Assembly (NCBI RefSeq): GCF_900098925.1
Contig: NZ_LT622360.1
Span: forward strand, 294,384 to 358,383
Source: Bacillus massiliglaciei
GTDB taxonomy: Bacteria > Bacillota > Bacilli > Bacillales > DSM-1321
Length of the DNA: 64,000 nucleotides
Direction: 5' to 3'
This document shows, one piece after another, positions 23,616 to 32,925 of the stretch. The notes below the pieces were generated by a model. That model worked only from the letters and a program-made list of their open reading frames with translations, was not told the DNA's origin and did no database searches. The translations under genes and the position numbers were made by a program. How positions within the stretch are numbered: the stretch's first letter is position 1; every line of letters begins with the position of its first letter.

Positions 23616-24638
23616 ATGAAGAAAAGAAGGATTTACGGAATGGTATCAACGATGGTGATTGCGGGTTCCATGCTTCTTGCAGGGTGCGGCAATGGGGAAA
23701 AAACAAGCGGGTCTGCAGGCGGTACGAAAACCATTAAGGTAGCGCATTATTTCGCAGAAGATCATCCTCAAAACATTGCTTTAAAGGAAAAATTCAAAAA
23801 AATTGTGGAAGAAGAAAGCGGCGGCAAGCTGAAAGTTCAAATTTATGCGAATAGCACGTTAGGAGCTGAACAGGAGTTTTATGACGGAGTGAGAAATGGA
23901 ACGATTGAAATGGGAATTCCCGGTCTTATCATGCAGGCGGATATCCCGAAAATGGGAGTTCCGGAATGGCCGTTCCTTTTTAGAGATTATGAACATGTAA
24001 AGTCTGTGCTGAATGGACCGATTGGCGAAGAGCTGACCGAGGATCTAGAATCCAAACACGGGGTAAAGCCGCTTGCATGGAGCGCAAATGGGTTCCGCAT
24101 GTTTTCCAGCAATAAGCCGATGAAAAGCATGAAGGATTTTGACGGAATGCGTTTAAGAATGCCGAACATTCCGAACTATATCAAACTCGGGGACGCACTT
24201 GGCATGAATGTCAGTCCGCTGCCGATTTCGGAGGTATTTACAGCACTTGAACAAAAAGTAGTGGATGCTCAGGATAATCCGATTGCAACTCTTAGACAGT
24301 CTGGCTGGTATGAGGTGCAAAGCGATGTATTGGAATCCAGACATATGTTCAGTCCGAACATCTATATCATTAACAAAAAGTTTTGGGACGGATTGACAGA
24401 GGAACAGCAAGAAATCATTGAAAAAGCATCGAAAGAAGCCGCAGCCTATGAATTTGATTTAATGGAGAAGAGTTATGAAGATGATAAAGCATTCCTTAAG
24501 AAACATGGAATAAAATTTGCCGAGCCGAGCGAGAGTTTCACAAAAGACATGGAAAAAGCTGCAGATCCTTTATATGACGAAATCTTTAAAGAAAACGACT
24601 GGGCAGAAGATTTGTATAAAAGAATCAAGGCAGAGTAA
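23616..24638 (+). CDS. dctP: TRAP transporter solute-binding protein (DctP family), first copy
   Basis: A 340-residue lipoprotein. The N-terminal signal has a lipobox (SMLLAGCG) that puts the lipidated cysteine near residue 24. The DctP fold is shown by VAHYFAEDHPQNIALKEKFK, GTIEMGIPG, WPFLFRDYEHV, a carboxylate-binding Arg in DGMRLRMPN, and SEVFTALEQKVVDAQDNPIAT. It captures an organic (sugar) acid outside the membrane and hands it to DctQM. The ATG at 23616 has GGGGAGGG 7 nt upstream. First gene of the 17-gene locus. Confidence 0.92.
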   Translation: MKKRRIYGMVSTMVIAGSMLLAGCGNGEKTSGSAGGTKTIKVAHYFAEDHPQNIALKEKFKKIVEEESGGKLKVQIYANSTLGAEQEFYDGVRNGTIEMGIPGLIMQADIPKMGVPEWPFLFRDYEHVKSVLNGPIGEELTEDLESKHGVKPLAWSANGFRMFSSNKPMKSMKDFDGMRLRMPNIPNYIKLGDALGMNVSPLPISEVFTALEQKVVDAQDNPIATLRQSGWYEVQSDVLESRHMFSPNIYIINKKFWDGLTEEQQEIIEKASKEAAAYEFDLMEKSYEDDKAFLKKHGIKFAEPSESFTKDMEKAADPLYDEIFKENDWAEDLYKRIKAE

Positions 24639-24672
24639 GAAATGAGAAAAAAGTTTGAGAGGGGGAAAAGGA

Positions 24673-25227
24673 ATGGATAAAGTTACGAGGTTTCTTGAAA
24701 ATGTTTTAAACATTGTCATGGCAGCAGCTTTAGGCTTCATGGTGATCCTGGTCTTTGGAAATGTAGTCTTGCGCTACTTTTTCAATTCGGGTATCACCTG
24801 GTCAGAAGAAATGTCACGCTATCTGTTCGTCTGGCTGACTTTCTTAGGAGCGATAGGAGCTTACAAAAATAAAGAACACCTAGGTGTAGACTTGGTTATC
24901 AAGAGACTGCCGCTTGGAGCTAAAAAAATTGTGAATGTAATTTGTGACCTGATTATTCTTTATGTCCTGTATCTGATTTTAGACGGCAGCTGGAAAATGA
25001 CCGTGATGAATATGGACAGTGTAACACCGGCCGTCGGAATGCCGCTTGCACTCGTTTATGGAACGGGTATTTTGGTAAGCGTTTCCATGGGGATTATGAC
25101 AATCAATAATATTTATCGAATTATTTTTAAGAAAATTTCTGATGAAGAATTGACACCCATTAGTGAATCAGAAGAAATCATCGCTATGCATACTGCTAAT
25201 ACAGAGAGGGAGGAAAAACAGGGATGA
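24673..25227 (+). CDS. dctQ: TRAP transporter small permease (DctQ)
   Basis: A 184-residue protein with four hydrophobic segments and the family hallmark YFFNSGITWSEEMSRYLFVWLTFLGAIGAYK. It is the small membrane subunit that links the binding protein to the DctM channel. The ATG at 24673 is used because GAGGGGG lies upstream. The C-terminal tail is acidic and cytoplasmic. Its TGA overlaps the DctM start (ATGA), so the two are translationally coupled. Confidence 0.92.
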   Translation: MDKVTRFLENVLNIVMAAALGFMVILVFGNVVLRYFFNSGITWSEEMSRYLFVWLTFLGAIGAYKNKEHLGVDLVIKRLPLGAKKIVNVICDLIILYVLYLILDGSWKMTVMNMDSVTPAVGMPLALVYGTGILVSVSMGIMTINNIYRIIFKKISDEELTPISESEEIIAMHTANTEREEKQG

Positions 25228-26498
25228 TTGGAGTATTTGTCGGATCTTTACTTGGTGCAATGGCTCTGGGCATCCCGATTGCCTTTGCCTTGTTGGTCAG
25301 CAGTGTGGCGTTAATGTTTTTCCTTGGAATCTTTGACAGCCAAATTGTAGCTCAGAATTTAATCAATGGTGCTAATAACTTTCCCTTAATGGCCATACCG
25401 TTCTTTATGTTAGCGGGGGAGCTGATGAATGCGGGAGGGCTTTCCAAGCGAATTGTCACAATGGCTATGACATTGGTTGGCCATATAAGAGGGGGCCTCG
25501 GTTACGTCGCTATTATTGCAAGTTTATTATTCGCCAGTTTATCAGGCTCAGCAGTTGCTGATACAGCAGCGCTTGGAGCGATCCTGGTACCGATGATGGT
25601 CAAAAGCGGATACAATGTGAACCGTTCAAGCGGATTGATTGCGGCAGGAGGCATTATTGCTCCGATTATCCCTCCGAGCATTGGCTTCATTATTTTCGGT
25701 GTCGCCAGCGGTGTTTCCATTACGAAGCTTTTTATGGCAGGTATTGTCCCGGGAGTACTTTTAGCGGTTGGTTTAACAACTGTCTGGGCAATTGTAGCAC
25801 GAAAAGATAAGGTGCAGGTTCAGCCTCGAAAATCGGCTAAAGAAATTTTTCAGGCACTGCGTCAGGGAATCTGGGCCCTATTTCTGCCGGTCATCATTAT
25901 TGGAGGATTAAAGGGCGGATTATTCACCCCGACTGAAGCGGCAGTAGTGGCAGCAGTATATGCCATGTTTGTCGGCGTGGTTATCTATCGGGAAATTAAG
26001 ATTAAGGATTTATACAATGTTTTGGTAAATGCAGCGAAAATGACCAGTGTTGTCATGTTCCTGGTTGCTGCAGCTCTTGTTTCTTCCTGGCTGATTACAG
26101 TAGCGAATCTGCCGGCACAGTTTATTTCAGTTGTAGAACCGTTTATGGACCAGCCGATGTTACTGACATTACTTATTGTCTTCTTGGTCATCATTATTGG
26201 AACGTCGATGGATATGACCCCAACGATCTTGATTTTGACACCTGTCTTAATACCGATTGTTACACAGGCAGGAATTGACCCGGTTTATTTTGGAGTTCTG
26301 TTTATCCTGACAACCTCGATCGGTCTGCTTACTCCTCCGGTCGGTACGGTGCTGAATGTTATATGCGGGGTAAGTAAGATCAGTATGGAAGATATTATGA
26401 AAGGAATTTGGCCTTTCTTGCTTGTGGAAGTTGCGGTGCTTATCCTTCTGATCCTCTTCCCGCAGCTTGTATTGGTACCTTTGGGCTGGTTCACTTAA
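25224..26498 (+). CDS. dctM: TRAP transporter large permease (DctM)
   Basis: A 424-residue very hydrophobic protein with about 11-12 membrane segments. Conserved motifs: NFPLMAIPFFMLAGELMNAGGLSKRIV, SGSAVADTAALGAI, AAGGIIAPIIPPSIGFIIFG, GLFTPTEAAVVAAVYA, and GTSMDMTPTILILTPVLIPI. It drives uptake of the bound acid with the sodium or proton gradient. A mild hairpin and a T run in the following 86 bp may reduce read-through to the second binding protein. Confidence 0.93.
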   Translation: MIGVFVGSLLGAMALGIPIAFALLVSSVALMFFLGIFDSQIVAQNLINGANNFPLMAIPFFMLAGELMNAGGLSKRIVTMAMTLVGHIRGGLGYVAIIASLLFASLSGSAVADTAALGAILVPMMVKSGYNVNRSSGLIAAGGIIAPIIPPSIGFIIFGVASGVSITKLFMAGIVPGVLLAVGLTTVWAIVARKDKVQVQPRKSAKEIFQALRQGIWALFLPVIIIGGLKGGLFTPTEAAVVAAVYAMFVGVVIYREIKIKDLYNVLVNAAKMTSVVMFLVAAALVSSWLITVANLPAQFISVVEPFMDQPMLLTLLIVFLVIIIGTSMDMTPTILILTPVLIPIVTQAGIDPVYFGVLFILTTSIGLLTPPVGTVLNVICGVSKISMEDIMKGIWPFLLVEVAVLILLILFPQLVLVPLGWFT

Positions 26499-26584
26499 GC
26501 ATAACTTAAGCTGAAAGGGACTTTTTAAAAAATAGACTGATATTATTCTGGAATTTCAATCAAATGAATTTGGGAGGGAAAAGA

Positions 26585-27631
26585 ATGAACAAATGGTTTA
26601 AACGAACGGCAATGGCGCTTGTGCTCCCGAGCTTGTTAATAATGGGCGGCTGCGGAGGCGGAAGCACGGAAACGGGAAATGCAAGTGAAGGCATTCAGAC
26701 ACGAGTAATAAAAGCGGGGATAGGAAACAGCGAAAGCCATCCGCAAGGCCAGGGAATGAATAAATTCAAAGAACTTGTAGAGGAGAAGAGCGGTGGAAAA
26801 ATGAAAGTGCAAAATTATTTCGATGCCACGCTTGGAGACGATCTCAAGATGACAGAAGCTCTGCAGGCAGGGATGCAGGAAATAACCGTACCGTCTACCT
26901 CTCCTTTAGTGGGGATCATTCCGGAATATGGCATCTATGATTTTCCTTTTGTTTTCCAAACAAGTGAAGAGGCTTATTCAGTACTTGATGGTAAGGTCGG
27001 ACAAAAACTGCTTGATAAGCTGCCTGATTATGGATTAGTCGGACTTGGATATTGGGAAAACGGATTCCGTCAGCTGACAAACAGCAAACATCCTGTTAAG
27101 ACCGCAGCAGACTTTAAAGGACTGAAAATAAGAACCATGCAGAATGAAGTTCATTTGGATGCCTTTGAAAAGCTGGGAGCAAATCCTTCCCCGATGGCCT
27201 TTTCTGAAGTGTTCACAGCATTGGAAAGTCATACAGTAGACGGGCAGGAAAACCCGCTTGCGACAATTGTGACGCAGAAATACGATGAAGTTCAAACGAA
27301 TTTAAGCCTGACAAATCATGTGTATACACCATTTGTCTTCCTCGTCAGTAAAAAGTTTTGGGACGGATTATCAGAAGAAGAGCAGAAGATTCTTCGAGAA
27401 AGTGCAGAGGAAGCGCGTGATTATCAGCGCGAAGTAAATCGCAAAGATAATGAAAGCGCTCTTAAAAAGTTGGAAGACGCGGGAATGGAAGTAAACGAAG
27501 TGTCTGAAGCTGAGAGGGAAAAGATGAAGGAAATTGTTCAGCCGGTTACAGATAAATATGCTGAAAAATTCGGCAAGGATCTAGTGGATGAAATGATGGC
27601 AGAAGTAGAGAAAGTCAGAGAATCAAAATAA
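26585..27631 (+). CDS. TRAP transporter solute-binding protein (DctP family), second copy
   Basis: A 348-residue DctP-family lipoprotein (lipobox IMGGCGG, Cys near residue 23). Motifs parallel the first copy: GIGNSESHPQGQGMNKFKELVEEKSGGK, FPFVFQTSEEAYSV, DFKGLKIRTMQNEVH with the ligand Arg, SEVFTALESHTVDGQENPLATI. It is clearly divergent in sequence from the first copy, so probably differs in ligand. No second DctQM pair follows, so both binding proteins may feed the same permease. ATG 26585 behind GGGAGGG. Confidence 0.9.
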   Translation: MNKWFKRTAMALVLPSLLIMGGCGGGSTETGNASEGIQTRVIKAGIGNSESHPQGQGMNKFKELVEEKSGGKMKVQNYFDATLGDDLKMTEALQAGMQEITVPSTSPLVGIIPEYGIYDFPFVFQTSEEAYSVLDGKVGQKLLDKLPDYGLVGLGYWENGFRQLTNSKHPVKTAADFKGLKIRTMQNEVHLDAFEKLGANPSPMAFSEVFTALESHTVDGQENPLATIVTQKYDEVQTNLSLTNHVYTPFVFLVSKKFWDGLSEEEQKILRESAEEARDYQREVNRKDNESALKKLEDAGMEVNEVSEAEREKMKEIVQPVTDKYAEKFGKDLVDEMMAEVEKVRESK

Positions 27632-27655
27632 TGGCCTTCGGTGAGGAGGAGAAAA

Positions 27656-28930
27656 ATGGATATTATTTCAGAACTATTAGCAGAAATTCCTATTCCTAAA
27701 ATGATAAGGGCCAGGCAGAAGTTCCGCACGCCTGTTCTGGAAGATACAGCAACAGCTGTTCAGGACGCCCTGGAAAGAGCCAAAGTCCTGCCGAGAATAA
27801 CGCCAGGTGACAGTGTAGCCATCGCAGTCGGAAGCAGAGGAGTTGCCGATCTGCCCATTTTAGTCAGAGAAACAGTCAAGGCTGTAAAAAAGGCCGGGGG
27901 CGATCCATTCATCGTCCCGGCGATGGGAAGCCATGGCGGGGCGACAGCAGAAGGACAGACAGATGTATTGCTCCAGCTGGGCGTATTTGAGGAGTCCGTT
28001 GGAGCCCCGGTCAGATCCTCAATGGAAGTGGTTAAACTAGGAGAATTGCCTAACGGATTGCCTGTCTACTTTGACAAGCTGGCTTTTGAAGCGGATAAAG
28101 TGGTTGTCATAAACAGGGTAAAACCGCACACTGCTTTTCGCGGCAGGATGGAAAGCGGTCTGATGAAAATGATTACGATTGGTTTAGGAAAACAAAAAGG
28201 TGCAGAGGCCGCCCATTCGTTCAGCTTCAAATATATGGCTGACCATATTGTCCAAATGTCAAGAATATCCTTGGAGAAAACACCGATTATCTTTGGCCTT
28301 GCTTCCATTGAAAATGCTTATGACCGCCCGGCGAAAATCGTGGCGGTCCCGGCAGAAAAAATAGAGGAAGAAGAGCCGGATCTTTTAGAAGAAGCGAAAT
28401 CATTCATGCCGAAGATCCACTTTGATACGATGGATGTTCTTATCGTCGATGAGCTGGGAAAGGATATATCCGGAGATGGCATGGATCCCAATATAACAGG
28501 GAATTTCGCCACACCTTATGCGACAGGCGGACCGGATGTCAAGCGGACGGTGGTCCTTGGACTCACTGAGAAAACCCATGGCAATGCAAACGGGATTGGC
28601 ATGGCAGATATGACGACTCAAAAAGTCATGGATCAGATTGAATGGGAAAAGGGATATGCGAATGCGTTAACAAGCACAGTCACCGATGTAGTCAAACTTC
28701 CGATGGTGTTAGCTACCGAGAAATTGGCCGTCAAAGCAGCCATTAAAACCTGCAATGCTTTCGATTTGACGAAAGTAAGGGCAGTCAGAATTAAAAATAC
28801 ATTAGATATTGAAGAAATTTGGATTTCAGAGAGCCTGAAGGAAGAAGCTGAGAGAAATGAAAATATTGAACTTCTCTCTGAGCCAGAAGAAATGGAGCTA
28901 GACTGTCAGTCAGCCAGTTTATCAGAATGA
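27656..28930 (+). CDS. LarA-like (DUF2088) nickel-pincer racemase/epimerase family protein
   Basis: A 424-residue LarA-superfamily protein. The N-terminal domain has IAVGSRGVADLPILVRETVKAVKKAGGDPFIVPAMGSHGGATAEGQ. Next come NRVKPHTAFRGRMESGLMKMITIGLGKQKGAEAAH, which hold histidines and a lysine in places like the catalytic His, pincer-binding Lys and Ni-ligand His of LarA. Known relatives racemise 2-hydroxyacids or, in one reported branch, epimerise D-gluconate at C2. In this locus epimerising an aldonate before dehydration is the natural guess. No larB/C/E cofactor genes are in the window. ATG 27656 after GAGGAGGAG. Confidence 0.78.
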   Translation: MDIISELLAEIPIPKMIRARQKFRTPVLEDTATAVQDALERAKVLPRITPGDSVAIAVGSRGVADLPILVRETVKAVKKAGGDPFIVPAMGSHGGATAEGQTDVLLQLGVFEESVGAPVRSSMEVVKLGELPNGLPVYFDKLAFEADKVVVINRVKPHTAFRGRMESGLMKMITIGLGKQKGAEAAHSFSFKYMADHIVQMSRISLEKTPIIFGLASIENAYDRPAKIVAVPAEKIEEEEPDLLEEAKSFMPKIHFDTMDVLIVDELGKDISGDGMDPNITGNFATPYATGGPDVKRTVVLGLTEKTHGNANGIGMADMTTQKVMDQIEWEKGYANALTSTVTDVVKLPMVLATEKLAVKAAIKTCNAFDLTKVRAVRIKNTLDIEEIWISESLKEEAERNENIELLSEPEEMELDCQSASLSE

Positions 28931-28964
28931 CAAAATGAAAGATTACGGAAAGGAGCGGACCTGC

Positions 28965-31166
28965 ATGACTCATTTATACCCGCTTATAGACAATGAAGTA
29001 AATCCTTATCGAGATAATGTGCAAGGGAAAGCGAATGAGCCAATTACGGTTGCCGGTCTTCTGGACCGTGCAAAATTGACGTTGGGCTCCACCTATGAAG
29101 GCGGAAAACCGGATTGGACTCTTGAAGAAATTTATATGCGGCTGGAGAAAAATGCTCCGCGGATCGCCATAATTGGAGGTTCCTCTGATCATCCGGCCCA
29201 CATCATGGATTATCAGACAAGTGCCAGAGCGGCTATCCGAATCTGGCAGAATGGCGGAGTGCCGTTCTACTTTTCTACACCGGTCATGTGTGACGGAACA
29301 GCACAAAGCAATCAGGGGATGAGTTACTCTCTGCAAAGCCGAAATGCCGTTGCCCAAATGGTAGTCAACCAGATTGAAGCCCACAGTTATCATGGAGCCT
29401 TTGTTATTCAAGGCTGCGATAAACAGCCGCTGGGAGTGGTAAGCGCACTGGCCCATGTAGACCGTGTGCGCCGAAACCGCGGAGAGGCTCCTTTCTTTGC
29501 TACATTTGCGCCTGCACATGTGTTAGAAGGCGGATCTATCCCGGATGATGTTGTGCAAGAACTTGAGCAATTAGCGAAAAAGGCTGAAAGCGAGGGGGCG
29601 CCGGATGTAGCTGCCGACTTGCGTGACACCATGGCCTATATTCTTCAATGCTCATCGAACACTGCCTTCCAGGGAGTTTTTGAGCGTGCGTTTGAACGAG
29701 GCATTTTAACAAAAGAGCAGCATAAATATTTTGAAATGCGGCTTGCTGTCGCTACTTGTGACGGTCAGGGCGGTGTGTGTGCTTTTAATGGCACTGGTAA
29801 TAGCTCCCGTCATCTGGTAGCAGGGATGGGGCTCGTTCACCCAGCCGTTGAGCTTTTAACAGATCCTCCCACACAGCGTCAGATCAATGCAGTGCTTGAC
29901 AGTTTTGCAGACATGATTAATGAAGAACGTTACGGTGCTGCTAACATAGTCGGTGCCAATATAAAAAATGCGATTCGGATACACAGTGCTTCAGGCGGTT
30001 CTACGAATCTGATGATGCATATTGTAGCAGGTATGCTCTATGCGGGATACAAATTCAGTTTATGGGATTTAGACCATATTCATCATCAGCATCCAATCCC
30101 GGATTTATTTGATTACAGCCTTACAGAAGGCAGGGATATTTATTCTCTAGCCATGCAATGCTGCAGCGGAACAAGCCGCGGAATGGAAACACTTTTCTAT
30201 GAACTGATTGAAAACGGAGTGCCAATGGATCAGGATGCTCCTACGGTCGCAGCGAAGACATGGAAAGAGCGCCTGGCTATTTCCCGCAGCCTGCAAGCTG
30301 AAAATGTGAAAAATAATAAAGTAATTCTGTCTGAACCTCGCCGCGGTTTTAGCGGAGTGGATGTGTTAAAAGGAAACTTCTTTGAGAGCGCCGTCGTGAA
30401 AATCAGCGGCATGCCGACACCGCAGCTTGATCAATTCGATAATAAGCTCGCGTTCGCGCTTTATTATGAAAACGAAGAAGATGCAAATCGAAGCCTGCTT
30501 GATTCCTCACTGCTTTCGAAGATCAAAGAACAAAGGCTGTTCAGGCATGATCATTTACTTGCATCCCTCCGTTTCAATAATGAATCAGAGTGGATCAGAC
30601 TGAAGGATGTTTCATACGATGAACTCTTTGACGAAATGGCTCAAAAAGGAACATTGAAAATAGCTGTTATCATTGCCGGACAAGGACCAGTCGCATTTGG
30701 AATGCCGGAGATGTTTACCCCGATGCAGCATATTAACGCAAACCGTGTGATGAAAAAGCTGGCAACCGTCATCAGTGACGGCCGCTATTCGGGTGTAACG
30801 TACGGCGCAGCCATCGGCCATATGACCCCAGAAGCATACGAAGGGGGAGGGATTGGCTTCCTTAAGACCGGAGACATTCTTCATCTTCAGCTCCGCAGCC
30901 GCCGTATTGATTTTGTGGATTCGGACCGTCTTTCTGAAGGATCTGTCAGCCATGAATTTCCGGAGGCGTTAAAGGCGGAGAGGCAAGACCTTGCAGCAGA
31001 GCGAAAGCAGCGGATGAAGGTACGGCAAAAAATGGTAGCAGCAAGCAATAGGATGTACGGTCATACAGATGCAGCGAACGGGGTAGTTCCCATTGCGGTT
31101 GTGGAAGATGCGGTGCTTGATTATGAGCAGGATATAGTGCTGGAGGCAAAGGCTGTAATAAAGTAA
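28965..31166 (+). CDS. Long IlvD/Edd-family sugar-acid dehydratase (YjhG-like)
   Basis: About 733 residues, well above the 550-660 usual for IlvD, Edd and YjhG. Family marks: an early cysteine in STPVMCDGTAQSNQGM, a central VIQGCDKQPLGVV cluster cysteine, a third in VATCDGQGGVCAFNGTGNSSRHL, IHSASGGSTNLMMHIVAGMLYAG, and the C-terminal VISDGRYSGVTYGAAIGHMTPEAYEGG. An Fe-S dehydratase turning an aldonate (xylonate, gluconate or similar) into its 2-keto-3-deoxy form is the expected activity. The extra length lies mainly in the region between the cluster motifs and in the 530-590 span. The ATG at 28965 follows AAGGAG. Confidence 0.85.
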   Translation: MTHLYPLIDNEVNPYRDNVQGKANEPITVAGLLDRAKLTLGSTYEGGKPDWTLEEIYMRLEKNAPRIAIIGGSSDHPAHIMDYQTSARAAIRIWQNGGVPFYFSTPVMCDGTAQSNQGMSYSLQSRNAVAQMVVNQIEAHSYHGAFVIQGCDKQPLGVVSALAHVDRVRRNRGEAPFFATFAPAHVLEGGSIPDDVVQELEQLAKKAESEGAPDVAADLRDTMAYILQCSSNTAFQGVFERAFERGILTKEQHKYFEMRLAVATCDGQGGVCAFNGTGNSSRHLVAGMGLVHPAVELLTDPPTQRQINAVLDSFADMINEERYGAANIVGANIKNAIRIHSASGGSTNLMMHIVAGMLYAGYKFSLWDLDHIHHQHPIPDLFDYSLTEGRDIYSLAMQCCSGTSRGMETLFYELIENGVPMDQDAPTVAAKTWKERLAISRSLQAENVKNNKVILSEPRRGFSGVDVLKGNFFESAVVKISGMPTPQLDQFDNKLAFALYYENEEDANRSLLDSSLLSKIKEQRLFRHDHLLASLRFNNESEWIRLKDVSYDELFDEMAQKGTLKIAVIIAGQGPVAFGMPEMFTPMQHINANRVMKKLATVISDGRYSGVTYGAAIGHMTPEAYEGGGIGFLKTGDILHLQLRSRRIDFVDSDRLSEGSVSHEFPEALKAERQDLAAERKQRMKVRQKMVAASNRMYGHTDAANGVVPIAVVEDAVLDYEQDIVLEAKAVIK

Positions 31167-31220
31167 TCCGCGCTCGTCAATGATCCGATTCGAAAAAATA
31201 TAGATAGAGGAGTGAAGACA

Positions 31221-31991
31221 ATGCCAATCATCCAATCGGTAGAACGCGCATTGAGAATATTGGATTTATTTGACGAGCGGGAACGAGAACTGGCTATCAC
31301 AGACATCAGTAAACGGATGAACCTTCATAAAAGCACGGTCCATTCCATTTTAAAGACGATGCAGATACATCACTATATTTCTCAAAATGAGGAGAATGGC
31401 AGGTACTCTTTAGGACTGAAATTGTTAGAGCGGGGAAGTTTAGTGACCGGTCATTTAGATTTGCGCAATGTAGCGAGAAAACATCTGGAATGGCTTTCTG
31501 AGACGACGAACTTAACCATTCATCTTGTCATTTTAGATGGCCAGGAAGGCGTGTATGTCGATAAGGTGGAGGGCAGAGGAGTCACTGTTTTATATTCCCG
31601 GATTGGAAGACGTGTACCGATTCACACTAGTGCGGTCGGCAAAGCGCTTGTTGCCAATAAGACAGATCAGGAATTGGCATTGCTTCTGGATGGATACATC
31701 TACACGAAGCCGACTGGAAATTCAATTGGTTCCAAAGCGGAGTTCTTGGAAGAAATTGAAAGAGTCCGAAGAGACGGCTATTCCATTGATAATGAAGAAA
31801 ATGAACCGGGCATCTACTGTTTAGCAGTGCCTATCAAAAATTATTCAGGAAAAGTGATTGCTGCCATGAGTGTATCCATGCCGGCTTCAAAGATTAAGGA
31901 TGAAGAAACACGCGATGAGTATGTAAGGATCTTAATGGAGTGCAGCAATAAGATTTCAGCAGAAATGGGCTATGAATACCAAAAAATTTAA
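31221..31991 (+). CDS. IclR-family transcriptional regulator
   Basis: A 256-residue IclR regulator. The winged HTH is IQSVERALRILDLFDERERELAITDISKRMNLHKSTVHSILKTM; the ligand domain has YSLGLKLLERGSL, RRVPIHTSAVGKALVA, IDNEENEPGIYCLAVPI. It sits in the middle of the catabolic operon and would respond to a pathway 2-keto acid or aldonate. The ATG at 31221 follows GAGGAG; the GTG 9 bp earlier overlaps that site. Probable target: the GTTTTA-N5-TAAAAC palindromes upstream of the first TRAP gene (inference). A 54-bp gap before it shows no separate promoter. Confidence 0.9.
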   Translation: MPIIQSVERALRILDLFDERERELAITDISKRMNLHKSTVHSILKTMQIHHYISQNEENGRYSLGLKLLERGSLVTGHLDLRNVARKHLEWLSETTNLTIHLVILDGQEGVYVDKVEGRGVTVLYSRIGRRVPIHTSAVGKALVANKTDQELALLLDGYIYTKPTGNSIGSKAEFLEEIERVRRDGYSIDNEENEPGIYCLAVPIKNYSGKVIAAMSVSMPASKIKDEETRDEYVRILMECSNKISAEMGYEYQKI

Positions 31992-32024
31992 AAGCGGCCG
32001 AAGGGTCCTATAGGAGGAAAAAGA

Positions 32025-32912
32025 ATGAGAATTATTAGATACGTTTTGGAAAACAAAAAACAGCTTGCTGCCGTAACGGATGAGAACAAAGTGGTAGATT
32101 TACCGTTTGAAGATTTTATGTCATTGATTGAGACAGCACGTCTGCAAAACAGAACGGCGTTTGAAATAGTAAAACAAGCTGCCGTTACGGGCGAGGAAAA
32201 AGACTTAGAAGGATTAACATTAACAACGCCGATCGATGCACCGGAAGTGTGGGCCTCGGGGGTTACATATAAAAAAAGCAAGGAAGCCCGCAATTATGAA
32301 GCTACTCAAGGAAAGCTTGACCGTCAAACCTTTTATGACAAAGTGTATGACGCAGTCCGGCCTGAGATCTTTTTGAAATCAACGGCGGCAAGGACGGTAG
32401 GCCCGAATGATCCTGTCTATCTCCGTTCTGATTCCAATTGGCAAATTCCTGAGCCGGAACTGGGGCTTGTTATTGATAAAGAGGGAACGGTTCTTGGCTA
32501 CACAGTCGGAAATGATATGAGCTGCCGGGATATCGAGGGGGAAAATCCGCTCTATCTTCCGCAGGCAAAAGTGTGGAAAAATTCATGCTCGATCGGTCCG
32601 GCTATTTTATTGAAGGAAGCTGTGTCCGATCCTTATGAACTTAAGATTATTTGCCGGATCTATCGAAATGACGAGAAGGTATTTGAAGGAGAAGCCCAGG
32701 TGAATCAGTTAAAACGAACACTTGATGAACTGGTCCATTATCTTGTCCTCGATAATACAGTCTTTGATGGAACCGTTTTGCTTACAGGCACGTGCATTGT
32801 TCCGCCAAATGAATTTACATTGCAGGACAGCGATCGTGTTGAGATTGAAATTCCGGGCATCGGCTTGTTGAATAATCCAGTGGTTCAAGGGAAGACGGTT
32901 CAAGCGATTTAA
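32025..32912 (+). CDS. FAH-family 2-keto-3-deoxy-pentonate dehydratase (KdaD/XylX-like)
   Basis: A 295-residue fumarylacetoacetate-hydrolase-fold protein. The blocks VWASGVTYKKSKEARN, YDAVRPEIFLKST, SDSNWQIPEPELGLVI (metal-binding acids) and GYTVGNDMSCRDIEGENPLYLPQAKVW are those of the XylX / 2-keto-3-deoxy-D-arabinonate dehydratase branch as I recall it. Expected reaction: 2-keto-3-deoxypentonate to alpha-ketoglutarate semialdehyde, with the aldehyde dehydrogenase at 34.4 kb finishing the route. The RBS is AGGAGG. It differs clearly from the second FAH protein at 38.9 kb. Confidence 0.82.
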   Translation: MRIIRYVLENKKQLAAVTDENKVVDLPFEDFMSLIETARLQNRTAFEIVKQAAVTGEEKDLEGLTLTTPIDAPEVWASGVTYKKSKEARNYEATQGKLDRQTFYDKVYDAVRPEIFLKSTAARTVGPNDPVYLRSDSNWQIPEPELGLVIDKEGTVLGYTVGNDMSCRDIEGENPLYLPQAKVWKNSCSIGPAILLKEAVSDPYELKIICRIYRNDEKVFEGEAQVNQLKRTLDELVHYLVLDNTVFDGTVLLTGTCIVPPNEFTLQDSDRVEIEIPGIGLLNNPVVQGKTVQAI

Positions 32913-32925
32913 AGGAGTGAAGGAA

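Noticed and set aside
23507-23737. 76-codon plus frame overlapping the start of the first TRAP gene
   Set aside because: Out of frame with the lipoprotein start, which has the better ribosome binding site and signal peptide.
28974-29519. 181-codon minus-strand frame
   Set aside because: Lies entirely opposite the well-conserved dehydratase; no start signals.
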